64,000 nt of DNA from Peribacillus huizhouensis (GCF_014138605.1 NZ_JACJHX010000009.1:62001-126000), one strand, 5' to 3'. Shown: positions 35,945 to 45,164, numbered from the stretch's first letter. Notes: a model not told the origin generated them from the letters alone. Translations and numbers: made by a program.

Positions 35945-36604
35945 CTATCCTTCAACCTGTAGTTGACTAAATATTTCTTCTCCACGCAGGGCTTGTGAAG
36001 CGAGATGATCTGCTTCACTATTCTTTTTACGAACAATTGGCTCGTAATTCGGCGTGATGCCAAGTTTCTTCAACTTTACTTCAATACGGTCTCCCCATGC
36101 ATTCAATACTTTTTCAAAACAAGGCCATTCACCAGATAGTTGATTTAGGACAACTTGGGAATCACCTCGAAATGTAACCACCTGGTGGTGTACGTCAAGT
36201 ATCTCTAACTGATTTACAGCTTCATAAAAAGCGGCATATTCAGCTTCATTATTCGATTCTAGCTCCTCTAATAAACTGTTCATACGAATTCGAAAGCTTT
36301 TTTTGCCTTGTTTATAATAAATAGCGACTCCAATGCCGGTCATCTTTGAATCCTTCTGATAACCACCATCGAAGTAGACCGTGACATCTTGCGGTTCATA
36401 TTCGATTTCAGCCAATAACTTTTTCAGTTCCTTCTTTGACCAAGAGGTTCCTTTTTCATCTTTAAACTCTATTTCCTTCAAGCGGCCTATTTTTTCAAGA
36501 TCGTCAGTAATAATTAGTGCTTCTTCAGCAGAGATCCAATCAGAGGTAAATATGGCAGATGGTTTCTTAGCCGAATGATACTGCCATAGCATAGTGACCT
36601 TCAA
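35945..36604 (-). CDS. ypeP: RNase H-fold protein YpeP
   Basis: A 219-residue protein with a novel-looking N-terminal 70 residues (WISAEEALIITDDLEKIGR) and a C-terminal RNase HI-like domain. The four acidic positions appear present: Asp in VYFDGGYQ, Glu in SNNEAEYAAF, Asp in FRGDSQVVLNQ, and Asp in SEADHLASQAL. So it may be catalytically active. The start is a TTG with GGGGGG upstream; an ATG four codons later is an alternative. It is the first gene of a short unit with ypeQ, divergent from a second RNase H-fold gene. Confidence 0.85.
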   Translation of the reverse strand: MKVTMLWQYHSAKKPSAIFTSDWISAEEALIITDDLEKIGRLKEIEFKDEKGTSWSKKELKKLLAEIEYEPQDVTVYFDGGYQKDSKMTGIGVAIYYKQGKKSFRIRMNSLLEELESNNEAEYAAFYEAVNQLEILDVHHQVVTFRGDSQVVLNQLSGEWPCFEKVLNAWGDRIEVKLKKLGITPNYEPIVRKKNSEADHLASQALRGEEIFSQLQVEG

Positions 36605-36821
36605 ATCATTCCCCCCTTGTAAACTTTTATAATAATTTATACAAAATTCATTTATTAAAGACTATAATAACTGATGTATCATCATCCAAAGCGATATTAT
36701 TTTCTCATATTTTACGCAGAAATTCATCGGTTCATGCTTATAATAGAAGAAATATCGGGTGCATTACTTAAGTAGTTTACATATCATCAGCAAATTATTC
36801 TGTAAGGAAGTGTTTATCATC

Positions 36822-37226
36822 ATGATTGAAGTTCATATCGATGGTGCTAGTGCGGGAAACCCTGGACCGAGCGGCGCTGGTATTTTTATTAATAATAATG
36901 GAACGGTTGAACGGCATAGCATTCCTCTTGGAAACATGGAAAATCACGAAGCGGAATACTGGGCATTGATTAAGGCGTTGGAAATCTGTTTGAGCAACCA
37001 ATATAAGGTCGTTTCATTTCGTACAGATTCGCAACTCATTAATCAAGCCGTTGAAAAAGGCTTTGTAAAAAATAAAAGGTATTCTCCATTATTAGATCAG
37101 ATCCTCCATTTATCTAGTAAATTGGAGTTATTTTTTCTAAAATGGATTCCAAGTAGCGAGAATAAGTCAGCTGATGAGTTAGCAAGACGAGCTGTTCGAA
37201 TGAATAGTGGGGGTACAGAGTCATGA
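36822..37226 (+). CDS. ypdQ: RNase HI family protein, YpdQ-like
   Basis: A 134-residue compact RNase HI: VHIDGASAGNPGPSGAG (first Asp), MENHEAEYWALIKALE (Glu), FRTDSQLINQ (Asp) and NKSADELARRA (Asp). It lacks the basic protrusion of E. coli RNase HI. Two RNase H-fold genes head to head (with ypeP) match the ypeP/ypdQ pair in B. subtilis; activity of the subtilis pair on RNA/DNA hybrids is uncertain. The last four bases overlap the EamA gene (ATGA), so the two are coupled. Confidence 0.88.
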   Translation: MIEVHIDGASAGNPGPSGAGIFINNNGTVERHSIPLGNMENHEAEYWALIKALEICLSNQYKVVSFRTDSQLINQAVEKGFVKNKRYSPLLDQILHLSSKLELFFLKWIPSSENKSADELARRAVRMNSGGTES

Positions 37227-38131
37227 CAAAAGCGGCAGTAGCTGATTTAACTTTATTATTTGTCGTTTTCATTTGGGGTTCAACATTCGTTATGGTTCAA
37301 AATGCGATTGGTTTCTTAGAACCACATTTATTTAATGCAATTCGTTTTTTTATTGCAGCTATTGTGTTAATCATTGGTTTTCGAATTTTTTATTTTAAAA
37401 AAACCGATGCGATTTGGACAAGATCTTTATTTTTTTCTGGTATTAAAATCGGCATCTGGTTATTTTTGGGCTATGCCTTTCAAACGGTTGGTTTATTAAC
37501 GACTACGCCTGCCAAAGCAGGTTTTATCACAGGCTTAAGTGTCGTACTCGTCCCGCTATTTTCTTTGCTGTTATTGAAGCAAAAATTACGACTGCCAACT
37601 ATTCTAGGAGTTCTATTAGCGACTTTTGGATTATACTTTTTAACGGCTGCAAAAGGCTCTTCAATTGTCTTGGGAGATGTGCTCGTATTTTTCTGCGCCA
37701 TCAGTTTTGCTATGCAAATCATTATGACCGCAAAATATGCAAAGTCTCATCCAGCCCTGCCATTAACGATTATCCAAGTCTCGGCAGTAGCCATACTTTC
37801 TTTTGTTTCTGCCCTTTTATTCGAAGATTTTTCTGTTCTAATGAATCCAGCCATCATACTAAAACCTGATGTTTGGAGCGCTTTACTAGTTACTGCTTTT
37901 TTTGCAACAGCTTTTGCATTCTTTGCCCAGACCTATTTTCAAAGTTATACCTCTCCAACGAGAGTTGCACTGATTTTTGCAATGGAGCCTGTATTTGCTG
38001 CACTGACATCATTTGTTATAATCGGCGAAAGTCTTACTACGGTGTCTCTAATTGGCTGTTTGTTCATTCTCACTGGTATGATCTGTGCCGAGCTACCTCC
38101 ACGAAAAAAATTAGCCGCCCAACTTGAATAG
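37223..38131 (+). CDS. EamA/DMT-family transporter
   Basis: A 302-residue integral membrane protein with ten hydrophobic segments in two EamA repeats (about 1-140 and 150-292). It has the entry motif FVVFIWGSTFVMVQNAIGF, FVTGLSVVLVPLFSLL-type TM4 (ITGLSVVLVPLF here), and the second-repeat SPTRVALIFAMEPVFAALTS. Members export amino acids, nucleotides or other metabolites; the substrate is unknown. Translation is coupled to ypdQ through a 4-bp overlap. Its stop lies inside a hairpin (AGCCGCCC with GGGCGGCT) that probably terminates the unit. Confidence 0.9.
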   Translation: MTKAAVADLTLLFVVFIWGSTFVMVQNAIGFLEPHLFNAIRFFIAAIVLIIGFRIFYFKKTDAIWTRSLFFSGIKIGIWLFLGYAFQTVGLLTTTPAKAGFITGLSVVLVPLFSLLLLKQKLRLPTILGVLLATFGLYFLTAAKGSSIVLGDVLVFFCAISFAMQIIMTAKYAKSHPALPLTIIQVSAVAILSFVSALLFEDFSVLMNPAIILKPDVWSALLVTAFFATAFAFFAQTYFQSYTSPTRVALIFAMEPVFAALTSFVIIGESLTTVSLIGCLFILTGMICAELPPRKKLAAQLE

Positions 38132-38137
38132 GGCGGC
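38110..38137 (+). terminator. Hairpin over the EamA gene stop codon
   Basis: AGCCGCCC (38111-38118) pairs with GGGCGGCT (38129-38136) around the TAG stop; a TTATTTCTATTTATTTT stretch follows 10 bp later. Confidence 0.55.
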
Positions 38138-38168
38138 TTCGCTATTATTTCTATTTATTTTTACCATT

Positions 38169-38444
38169 CTAATTTAACAATCCTTGTTCACGGGCAAATC
38201 GTTCCGCTTTAGAGCGACTATTTATCTTATTTCTCTTCAAGGTTTCCAGCAATGAAATATAAAAGCTACCGTCGAAACTTTTTTGTGCTTTTAAAGTTAT
38301 TTCGATAGCTGTATTAACAAGGAAATCGCTTGCTTCTGTATAACGCTGTCCAAAATAAATAAAGCCAATGGCATCTTCGCCAAATGAGAAGCCTTTTTCT
38401 TCTAGAAAACAAACATATTCCTCCACCGTTTTCCCCACAAACAT
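38169..38444 (-). CDS. Conserved small protein, function unknown
   Basis: A 91-residue soluble protein: MFVGKTVEEYVCFLEEKGFS, an aromatic FIYFGQRYTEASDFLV segment, and a basic C-terminus (TLKRNKINSRSKAERFARE). Mostly helical by inspection. It lies beside sspL, as a similar small gene does in related genomes, but I cannot name it with certainty. The ATG at 38444 has AAGGA 8 nt upstream; one three codons earlier has no room for a site. It is convergent with the EamA gene. Confidence 0.7.
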   Translation of the reverse strand: MFVGKTVEEYVCFLEEKGFSFGEDAIGFIYFGQRYTEASDFLVNTAIEITLKAQKSFDGSFYISLLETLKRNKINSRSKAERFAREQGLLN

Positions 38445-38569
38445 CCACTCCATCCTTATCCATTCTACATATTACCTTAATTCAACCTTTTTGCCTATCC
38501 ATTTTTCGACAAAAGTTGCCAAATTATTATCGAGGTTTTTGGAAATAGTAGAGCTAGGAGGTGTTTTCA

Positions 38570-38692
38570 TTGAGCAAAAATCGCAACCGTGGTCATGGCG
38601 TAAATCCTCAAGGTTACTCTGGTGGAGGCAAGGGCGACACAAGTCCAAAATCACAATTAGAACAAAAAGCAAAGAATGAAAATCATAAATAA
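38570..38692 (+). CDS. sspL: Small acid-soluble spore protein L
   Basis: A 40-residue, very hydrophilic protein with MSKNRNRGHGVNPQGYSGGG at the start and a LEQKAKNENHK tail. The GVNPQGYSGG...SPKSQLEQKAK pattern matches SspL of Bacillus spores (GVTPQGDLEG...DPKTELEERAK), and its place between the ypdQ region and ypcP agrees. The start is a TTG with AGGAGGTG 7 nt upstream. Expressed in the forespore in B. subtilis. Too short for routine gene finders. Confidence 0.8.
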   Translation: MSKNRNRGHGVNPQGYSGGGKGDTSPKSQLEQKAKNENHK

Positions 38693-38701
38693 TCTCTTAA
38701 T

Positions 38702-39021
38702 AAGATGAAACTTCAAGCAGAGGGGGATTCTTCATCCCCCACTGCTTGTTATTCCCTTTCTACTGTAGCTAAGTTCTTCGCTTTCGCTTCGATCAATCGA
38801 CAGTACGAACTATGGTTCAACGAACTCAGCCTAAGTACGCCGCATCCTTTAGTCTTTCGTCTGAGTGACCCACATCGCCTTGGAGCCAAACTTAACTTCT
38901 GTTCGCGTATCGATAAGTTTCACTGCATCTCATCAATCGTGATTTTACTAGCAGTTATCCCGCACCTACGCTTCCTCGATTCCTCTAAGCCTTGAGGTGG
39001 GAGATTTTACACCCCGTTAAC
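38702..39021 (+). repeat. Family A repeat, complete reference copy (A8)
   Basis: About 320 bp. In order: the end AAGATGAAACTTC; stem 1 AAGCAGAGGGGGAT with CATCCCCCACTGCTT; stem 2 TACTGTAGCTAAG...CGACAGTA; stem 3 ACTCAGCCTAAG with TTTAGTCTTTCGTCTGAGT enclosing TACGCCGCATCC; GACCCACATCGCC; TAAGTTTCACTGCATCTCATC; CAGTTATCCCGCACCTACGC; and a closing CCTCTAAGCCTTGAGGTGGG with CCCCGTTAAC. It begins 10 bp after the sspL stop. Confidence 0.85.
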
Positions 39022-39026
39022 AGATA

Positions 39027-39068
39027 AAAAACCGCAATCCAGCACAGGCTAAGATTGCGGTTTTTTTT
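39027..39068. terminator. Terminator of ypcP
   Basis: AAAACCGCAATC pairs with GATTGCGGTTTT, with T runs on both strands (TTTTTTTT on plus, TTTTTATC on minus). Confidence 0.8.
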
Positions 39069-39948
39069 AGATAATTCGTTGTATTGTTTTGAACTCATGG
39101 TCTTCTGCAAGCCTTCTAACTTTTTCGTGGTCAAACCTATAAACGCTCGTTTCAAGAGCACATGATACAGGGACATCACATTTGATTTCTGCAAGCTGTC
39201 TTGATAAATGAAGCATGTCAACTGCAGCTTGAATTTTTGTTTGTTGCGCTTTTGTAAGTAATGCAATGTTATTAAGAATCCCTTCAATATTTTCATATTG
39301 AATGAGCAACTTCAATGCCGTCTTCTCGCCAATCCCTTTTACTCCTGGATAATTATCCGCAGTATCCCCCATCAATGCTTTTAAATCAATCATTTGCTTT
39401 GGTGTAATACCCTTCCATTCGAAAAAGCTAGCGCCATTATGGACTTCGTAGTTGCCATATCCTTTTTTTAGCAGTACAACTGAAATGCGATCATCAATCA
39501 ACTGCAACATGTCCTGATCACCTGTCAAAATCGATACATGACTTTCATTCATAGCTAACTTCGCAATGGTCCCAATGCAATCGTCTGCCTCATATCCAGC
39601 AACCCCAATGTTAGGAATGTTAAATGCTTCAACAGCTTCCTTTGCCAACTCAAACTGCGGTACCATCTCAATTGGTGCTTCCGATCGATTTGCCTTATAA
39701 TCTGGAAACAAATCGTTACGGAAGGTTTTACTTCCCATATCCCAACAAACTGCTACATGGCTTGGTGAAAAATGATCAATGGCCATAAGCATATGTTTAA
39801 GAAATCCTTGAACTGCATTCGTTGGAACACCTTTTGAATTAATCATAAATTGCCCCGTTACTGCTGTTGCATAAAATGCTCTAAATAAAAGTGCCATTCC
39901 ATCAACAAGTAAAAAGGATGGCAGCTGTTCTCTTTCTTTTATATCCAA
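39067..39948 (-). CDS. ypcP: 5'-3' exonuclease YpcP (PIN/FEN fold)
   Basis: Stand-alone 5' nuclease of 293 residues related to the N-terminal domain of DNA polymerase I. Metal-binding acids are in LLVDGMALLFRAFYA, VCWDMGSK, NIGVAGYEADDCIGT, and LTGDQDMLQLID. The helix-hairpin-helix GVKGIGEKTALKLL follows. It removes RNA primers or flaps in family members. I place the start at the TTG 39948, which has GAGGTG 7 nt upstream; a GTG six codons earlier is possible. The B. subtilis YpcP is of similar length. Confidence 0.92.
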   Translation of the reverse strand: MDIKEREQLPSFLLVDGMALLFRAFYATAVTGQFMINSKGVPTNAVQGFLKHMLMAIDHFSPSHVAVCWDMGSKTFRNDLFPDYKANRSEAPIEMVPQFELAKEAVEAFNIPNIGVAGYEADDCIGTIAKLAMNESHVSILTGDQDMLQLIDDRISVVLLKKGYGNYEVHNGASFFEWKGITPKQMIDLKALMGDTADNYPGVKGIGEKTALKLLIQYENIEGILNNIALLTKAQQTKIQAAVDMLHLSRQLAEIKCDVPVSCALETSVYRFDHEKVRRLAEDHEFKTIQRII

Positions 39949-40018
39949 AACAATCACCTCATACACTACTCTACTATTATTTCAATATAATTACTAGTTT
40001 CATCGTTTGGTAATCTTA

Positions 40019-40341
40019 AAGTGAAACTTCCATCAGTAGTAGGCTTGCTACATCCCTTACTGATTGTTTGTCCCGTTCTAGTGTCGCTATACCTCCACGT
40101 AGCGAAGGTAAAGCGACACTAGAACTAAGGTTCAACGAACTCAGACTATGTACGTCACGCCCTTTTCTTTCCTCTGAGTGATCCACATCCTGTGGGCGTT
40201 AACTTCTTTGAAGACCACAAAAGTAAGTTTCACTGTATCTCACCAATCTGGCTTATACGGGCAGTTTGTCCCACCACCTATCTTCATTGTACCTCTTATA
40301 AGCTTGAGATAGGGGTCTTACTGCCCAATAATGCGGGATAT
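40019..40341 (+). repeat. Family A repeat, complete (A9)
   Basis: Starts AAAGTGAAACTTCCATCAG. Stem 2 is the best formed of all copies: CTAGTGTCGCTATACCT with AAGGTAAAGCGACACTAG. The rest follows the reference order, ending GGTCTTACTGCCCAATAATG plus CGGGAT. It fills the space between ypcP and the rhodanese gene. Confidence 0.85.
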
Positions 40342-40350
40342 ATGGAAATC

Positions 40351-41187
40351 TCAGCTTTTCGTAACAACTTCATTTTCCTCATATGATATCCAATCACTAA
40401 AACTCCCAACATAAAGCTTAACTTGATCAAACCCAGCTTCTTTAAGCGCAATAAAATTTGGTGCAGCCGTTACTCCTGAACCACAGTACACAATTACTTT
40501 CTGTGAATTACTTAATTCAGCAAATCTTTCTCTTTGTTTTTCAGCTGATATAAATGAACCATCTTTTATACCTTCATTCCACATTTTATTTCGTGCAAAT
40601 GGAATATGTCCTGCAACATGGTCAATAGGCTCTTCTATTCCTAAATAACGTCTTTCTTCTCGTGAATCAAGTAGAGTGACATCTTTTGGCTGGAGAATTA
40701 CATATTCTTTCACTTCATCATAGGTAGCAAGAATGGTTGGATCAATACAGACATGAAAAGTTTGTCGATTATAATGTGGAATTTCTTTGTCCACTTTTCC
40801 CCCTGCTTGTTTCCATGCATAGTAGCCACCATTTAGAATTTGCACATGTTTATGTCCTAAATAGGAAAGCAACCATACAAATCTTGAGGCAAAAGCTCCT
40901 TCCCCACCATCATAAGCGACCACTCTTGTGTTATTCGATACTCCTACTTCTTCAAGCTTTTGTTTAAATTCAGCTAGATTAGGGAGTGGGTGCCTGCCAC
41001 CATGGTTTCCAACTTTGCCAGACAAGTCTTCCTCAAGATGGAAATACACAGCGCCAGCAATATGCTCTTGGTCATAAAGGTCTTTACCGCACGAAGGATC
41101 ACCGAGATTAAACCGACAATCAACAATTCTAACCTCTTCATTTTGTAATGTTTTCAATAATTCGTTTGGCTCAATTAAATAAGACAT
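40351..41187 (-). CDS. Sulfurtransferase with two rhodanese domains
   Basis: A 278-residue tandem rhodanese. The N-terminal domain (RIVDCRFNLGDPSCGKDLY, YDGGEGAFASR) lacks a catalytic cysteine. The C-terminal domain has the active-site loop VYCGSGVTAAP, the CGSGVTA type of 3-mercaptopyruvate or thiosulfate sulfurtransferases (SseA/GlpE-like). Which sulfur donor is used cannot be told. Shine-Dalgarno AAAGGAGA. It is preceded by hairpin C7, which lies between it and dynA. Confidence 0.9.
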   Translation of the reverse strand: MSYLIEPNELLKTLQNEEVRIVDCRFNLGDPSCGKDLYDQEHIAGAVYFHLEEDLSGKVGNHGGRHPLPNLAEFKQKLEEVGVSNNTRVVAYDGGEGAFASRFVWLLSYLGHKHVQILNGGYYAWKQAGGKVDKEIPHYNRQTFHVCIDPTILATYDEVKEYVILQPKDVTLLDSREERRYLGIEEPIDHVAGHIPFARNKMWNEGIKDGSFISAEKQRERFAELSNSQKVIVYCGSGVTAAPNFIALKEAGFDQVKLYVGSFSDWISYEENEVVTKS

Positions 41188-41215
41188 TTTTCGTATTCTC
41201 CTTTAATTAGTTCCG

Positions 41216-41287
41216 AGGGTCAGACCCTCGCAACTTTCTTAAGCTTAAATTTATTAATGAAGTAAATTTGTACTAATTCTGACCTTT
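41216..41287 (-). repeat. Family C long hairpin (C7), between dynA and rhodanese gene
   Basis: GAGGGTCAGACCCTCG starts with a self-complementary 16-mer. GGTCAGACC also pairs with TTCTGACCTT at the far end, and TAAATTTA pairs with TAAATTT. It lies 75 bp after the dynA stop and 29 bp before the rhodanese start, so it could end dynA transcripts. Confidence 0.7.
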
Positions 41288-41361
41288 ACAACCCCAAAAA
41301 TTTTTACTTGTATAAAGCTAAATAGAGTAAAAGGACACAAGAAAAGACCATTACATGTTCT

Positions 41362-44300
41362 TTATTTTTGATTTAAAAGCTTAATCTCTTCTGCAAGTTG
41401 TTCATAGTGGGGAATATCAATCGTTTCTTCAAGAGCTGCTTGTAATCCTGCAAAAATTTCAGCTAGTTCAGCTTCACTATTTTTTTGCAACGAAACCAAT
41501 TGTTGCATAAGATGTTCTTGGTAGCTTTCGTATAATTGCTCACTTTTTTCAATTACATAATCAAGAGCTGGTTTATCAAGACTTTCTTTTAACGCATCAC
41601 TCATTTTGACTTTTTCATTTTTCTCAAAAAATGCTTTCGGGTTCTTAAATAATGAAAGTTCTTTTTTAAATTCAGTTGCTGTTAATTCAGTAAACGCTTT
41701 GTCAAAAGTAATAATCGGACCATTTTGTGGTTCATATGGTTTTAAAGCAATGTTTTTCTTTACTTTTTGGACTTGTTCCAATATCGAGCTTTGCTTTTCT
41801 AATACTAGCTTTGTTACAAATAATTCTGCTCTTAAAGCAGTTGCACGCATTTCTTGAGCAAAGTCAAAACCGATTGATTCTAATAAACTGTTTAAGGATT
41901 GCTTCAAGACGACTTTATTATCCTGACCATCATCTTTTATCACAGCAGGGTTAAAACATTCTTTGAAAAAATCAGCAAATCGGAAAAACACGCGTTGTTT
42001 GCTATAAAAGGTGAGCTCATCGATTTCTTTTTTCAAACGTTGTTTATCGGTTTCACCGTTCATATCCTGCACAATTTGTTTAATTTTTTGAAGATCCTCT
42101 TTTAAAGCGAGCAGTGCCTTTTGCTTCGTTTCTTTATCCTGCTTGGATGTAGTTACTACATCCATCATTAGCTCCTCAGTCCGAACCATGCCAGCTTTAG
42201 CCGACTGCAAAGCAAGATCCGTTAAGTCATGCTCTATAAACGCATTAAACTGCGCCTCAAATTGGGCGATGCCACTGTCTGGAAGAAAAGCATGTGAAAA
42301 CGAACTTTGTTTTTGCTTTTCTCCTAAAGCCCCTTTACTACTAAGTGCAAAAAGCTTCGGAAAACGGATGCCAAAACTCGCCAATTCAGTTTCTACATAG
42401 TCTTTGACTTCTATGACCTCTTCTTTTGAATTTGCTAAATCAGCCGCATTAACAATAAAGAACATTTTATCCATTGCAAAAGAGTCTTTCACACGGCCAA
42501 GTTGGATGAGAAACTCACGGTCTGCTTTTGAAAATGGATGATTATAGTAGGTAACAAAAAGAATCGCATCAGAGTTCTTAATGTATTCAAACGCTGCTCC
42601 GGTATGTCGGGCATTAATCGAATCTGCACCAGGTGTATCAACTAATACCATGCCTTGCCTTGTTAAATCACAGTCATAATATAATTCAATTAAATCAACA
42701 AGACACGATTTCGTCTCTTGGGCAGCAAACTGACGGAAGCCATCCAAATCAACAGTCAATGTCGTACCAAGCTCACTTTTGTATAGTGGAAGCCCCGCGT
42801 GGAAAGCGCGTAAAAAAGATAATTGTGTTTTACCTGTTTCAGAATTACTACTTCTTTGGATAATATCTTCAGATAGCTGATGTGCTTCCTCCAAGTTGGC
42901 TGCTTTTTCTGAAAAGACAGTAAGTGCAACGTTCACATCTTCAAGGAGCATCGCTTCTGTTTTAAGCTTGACAGCAGCAGTCCCATGCTTATGTACAGGA
43001 TCTGCTGCCATTATTTTATTGATCGCAGCTGTCGTTGGATTTGGTGAAACAGGAAGTACACTTTCACCCATTAATGCGTTGGCAAAGGACGATTTCCCTG
43101 CACTGAAAGCACCAAATAGGGCAACAGTAAACGTTTGATTTTCAAGTCGTTTGGATTTTTCCTTTAATTCACTATATAAAGATTGAAACCCTTTTAAAGG
43201 ATAAATCAAATCTGCAACTTCAGATAAACTGACAGCCGTTTGGTGTAGTTTATCTTTTGCGCTCATTTGCTTGGTTACTGTTTGCAATTCTACCTGATCT
43301 ATAGAAACTTCTTCAGTTTCTTTCTTCTTTTCAGCCCGATTCTGCTGTTTGCTTTTCTCTTGAACGATGATTTTTCTTTCTACATCATTTTCTTCTTTCA
43401 GCCAAGCTGTCAGTATTTGCTCTACCTGAGTTTGTTCGTTTGCTTTACCTGCAAGTATGTCAGCAAGTTGGTCTTTTTCTTCTTGGAGCTCTCGTTCCAT
43501 CATGTTGACTAACTCTAACGCATATAGATACGACGAAAACTGCTTCAATTCATTCTCTAATTCCTGAGTTCGCTGTTCGTTCTGTTCCATTATTTTTTGA
43601 GTAAGTTGATCCATAAATTGATCACATGATCTTCTTGCATCTCTCTTTATTGTTTCAGAAAGTTCATCTGTATAATTTAGTACATATTCACCCGTAATTT
43701 GGACTTGCCCCTTAAGTAAGCTGGTTAATAAAGTTTCTGGAACCTCTACTTGTAGGCTCTGAGCAGTTTGTTCCATGAGCACATCATGTAGACCAGAGGC
43801 TGCTACAGTTTGGACAGCGAGCTCTTTAATATGCCAATCCATCTGTGTTTTAACTTTTTCCTGTATATCCGCTAGAAACACTTTTTTACGTTCTAGACGC
43901 TCAAGGTCTGTTTTTTTCTTTGTAAAAAACAGACCCATTTTAAAGTCTTTCTGTGTGGATTCGAGAAATTGATTGGCTAAGTCACGAGTTGCTGCAGGCA
44001 TAAGAATAGCATTTTTGACAATGGATTGTGTTGCTTTTTCAAAGTTTTCTTTCACGCGTTCTATATTACGGACCAATTGATATTTTTCCTCAAGAAGCCG
44101 ATTTACATCATCTGTGATCGCTAATCTTTCGGTATCAGTAAGGCTATATAACGACTCAAGTTCTACTGAATGTGCCTCTTCATATTTATTCTTTAACCAG
44201 CTAAGATGCTGATTGATGACCCTTTTTGTAGATACACAAAGTGAATGCTCTCGATTTTTTTCTTTATTTTGAACTAATGTGTCAATAAATTGCCGGACGT

Positions 44301-45051
44301 TTTCAATTTCATTTTGAGAATGCGTCAAATCGCGGATGGATGTGAAAAACATGCCATCGAATATTACGTCCCAAGCTGCAAAAGCCTCACGAGCAGACTG
44401 TTTAAATGCTTCAAAACTGAGTTCGTTTTCATCATGTTTATCGATCATATTGACGATAAGATAAAAAGACTTACCCGCTTCAGTCAGTTCTCTAGTAAAA
44501 AGGAAGTTCACTTCTGATTGAACATGATTATAATCCATCACATAAAAAACGACATCCGCTAAATGAAGAGCGGATTCAGTTGAAATTCGGTGAGCGTCAT
44601 CTGTTGAATCGATACCAGGCGTATCCATAATCACACAAGTATTAGGTAAAGGAAAATCCTGCGAGCTAATAGTAATGGAAGATACAGCGTCACCATCTTT
44701 TGCAAATGTCTTAACGGCAGTGTAATCATATGGAGCAGGAAATATTATAGGTTTACGTTTACGAAAATGAATTTTTGCAAAGTCTTCACCTTTTTGGACT
44801 TTCACCGTATTTGCACTTGTTGGAATTGGGCTTGAAGGCAACAAATGTTGATTTAATAAAAAATTAATCATACTTGATTTTCCGGCTGAGAAATGACCGC
44901 AGAACGCTATCACAAACTCTTCTTTATGAGATTTTAGGATTAGTTCTTTTATTTTCTCTGCATTTGTTTGATCTCCCTCTTCAGAAAGTTTTTCGTATAG
45001 ATTCATTAAGTCCGTTATGTTGTAAGTCTGTCTTGTATCAGTGTACGCCAT
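41362..45051 (-). CDS. dynA: Bacterial dynamin DynA (double dynamin)
   Basis: A 1229-residue fusion of two dynamin-like GTPases (B. subtilis DynA is 1193). The first P-loop is GHFSAGKSS (52-60), with PGIDST and NMIDKHD further on; the second P-loop is GAFSAGKSS near residue 640, with DTPGADS. Each GTPase is followed by a long helical stalk. Two hydrophobic loops in the stalks (IVKNAILMPAATRDL and similar) may act as paddles. DynA tethers and fuses membranes and helps against membrane-active agents and phages. ATG with GGGGAAG. Its neighbours bpsA/bpsB are as in B. subtilis. Confidence 0.96.
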   Translation of the reverse strand: MAYTDTRQTYNITDLMNLYEKLSEEGDQTNAEKIKELILKSHKEEFVIAFCGHFSAGKSSMINFLLNQHLLPSSPIPTSANTVKVQKGEDFAKIHFRKRKPIIFPAPYDYTAVKTFAKDGDAVSSITISSQDFPLPNTCVIMDTPGIDSTDDAHRISTESALHLADVVFYVMDYNHVQSEVNFLFTRELTEAGKSFYLIVNMIDKHDENELSFEAFKQSAREAFAAWDVIFDGMFFTSIRDLTHSQNEIENVRQFIDTLVQNKEKNREHSLCVSTKRVINQHLSWLKNKYEEAHSVELESLYSLTDTERLAITDDVNRLLEEKYQLVRNIERVKENFEKATQSIVKNAILMPAATRDLANQFLESTQKDFKMGLFFTKKKTDLERLERKKVFLADIQEKVKTQMDWHIKELAVQTVAASGLHDVLMEQTAQSLQVEVPETLLTSLLKGQVQITGEYVLNYTDELSETIKRDARRSCDQFMDQLTQKIMEQNEQRTQELENELKQFSSYLYALELVNMMERELQEEKDQLADILAGKANEQTQVEQILTAWLKEENDVERKIIVQEKSKQQNRAEKKKETEEVSIDQVELQTVTKQMSAKDKLHQTAVSLSEVADLIYPLKGFQSLYSELKEKSKRLENQTFTVALFGAFSAGKSSFANALMGESVLPVSPNPTTAAINKIMAADPVHKHGTAAVKLKTEAMLLEDVNVALTVFSEKAANLEEAHQLSEDIIQRSSNSETGKTQLSFLRAFHAGLPLYKSELGTTLTVDLDGFRQFAAQETKSCLVDLIELYYDCDLTRQGMVLVDTPGADSINARHTGAAFEYIKNSDAILFVTYYNHPFSKADREFLIQLGRVKDSFAMDKMFFIVNAADLANSKEEVIEVKDYVETELASFGIRFPKLFALSSKGALGEKQKQSSFSHAFLPDSGIAQFEAQFNAFIEHDLTDLALQSAKAGMVRTEELMMDVVTTSKQDKETKQKALLALKEDLQKIKQIVQDMNGETDKQRLKKEIDELTFYSKQRVFFRFADFFKECFNPAVIKDDGQDNKVVLKQSLNSLLESIGFDFAQEMRATALRAELFVTKLVLEKQSSILEQVQKVKKNIALKPYEPQNGPIITFDKAFTELTATEFKKELSLFKNPKAFFEKNEKVKMSDALKESLDKPALDYVIEKSEQLYESYQEHLMQQLVSLQKNSEAELAEIFAGLQAALEETIDIPHYEQLAEEIKLLNQK

Positions 45052-45164
45052 TCATCTCTTCCCCTTAAACATCGTTTTTATAACTCAAATTATCCCGATT
45101 TAATTAGCTTTAATTTCCACACTTTTATTTTAAATCGCATAGTGCGTGGATATTCAGCCTGTAA

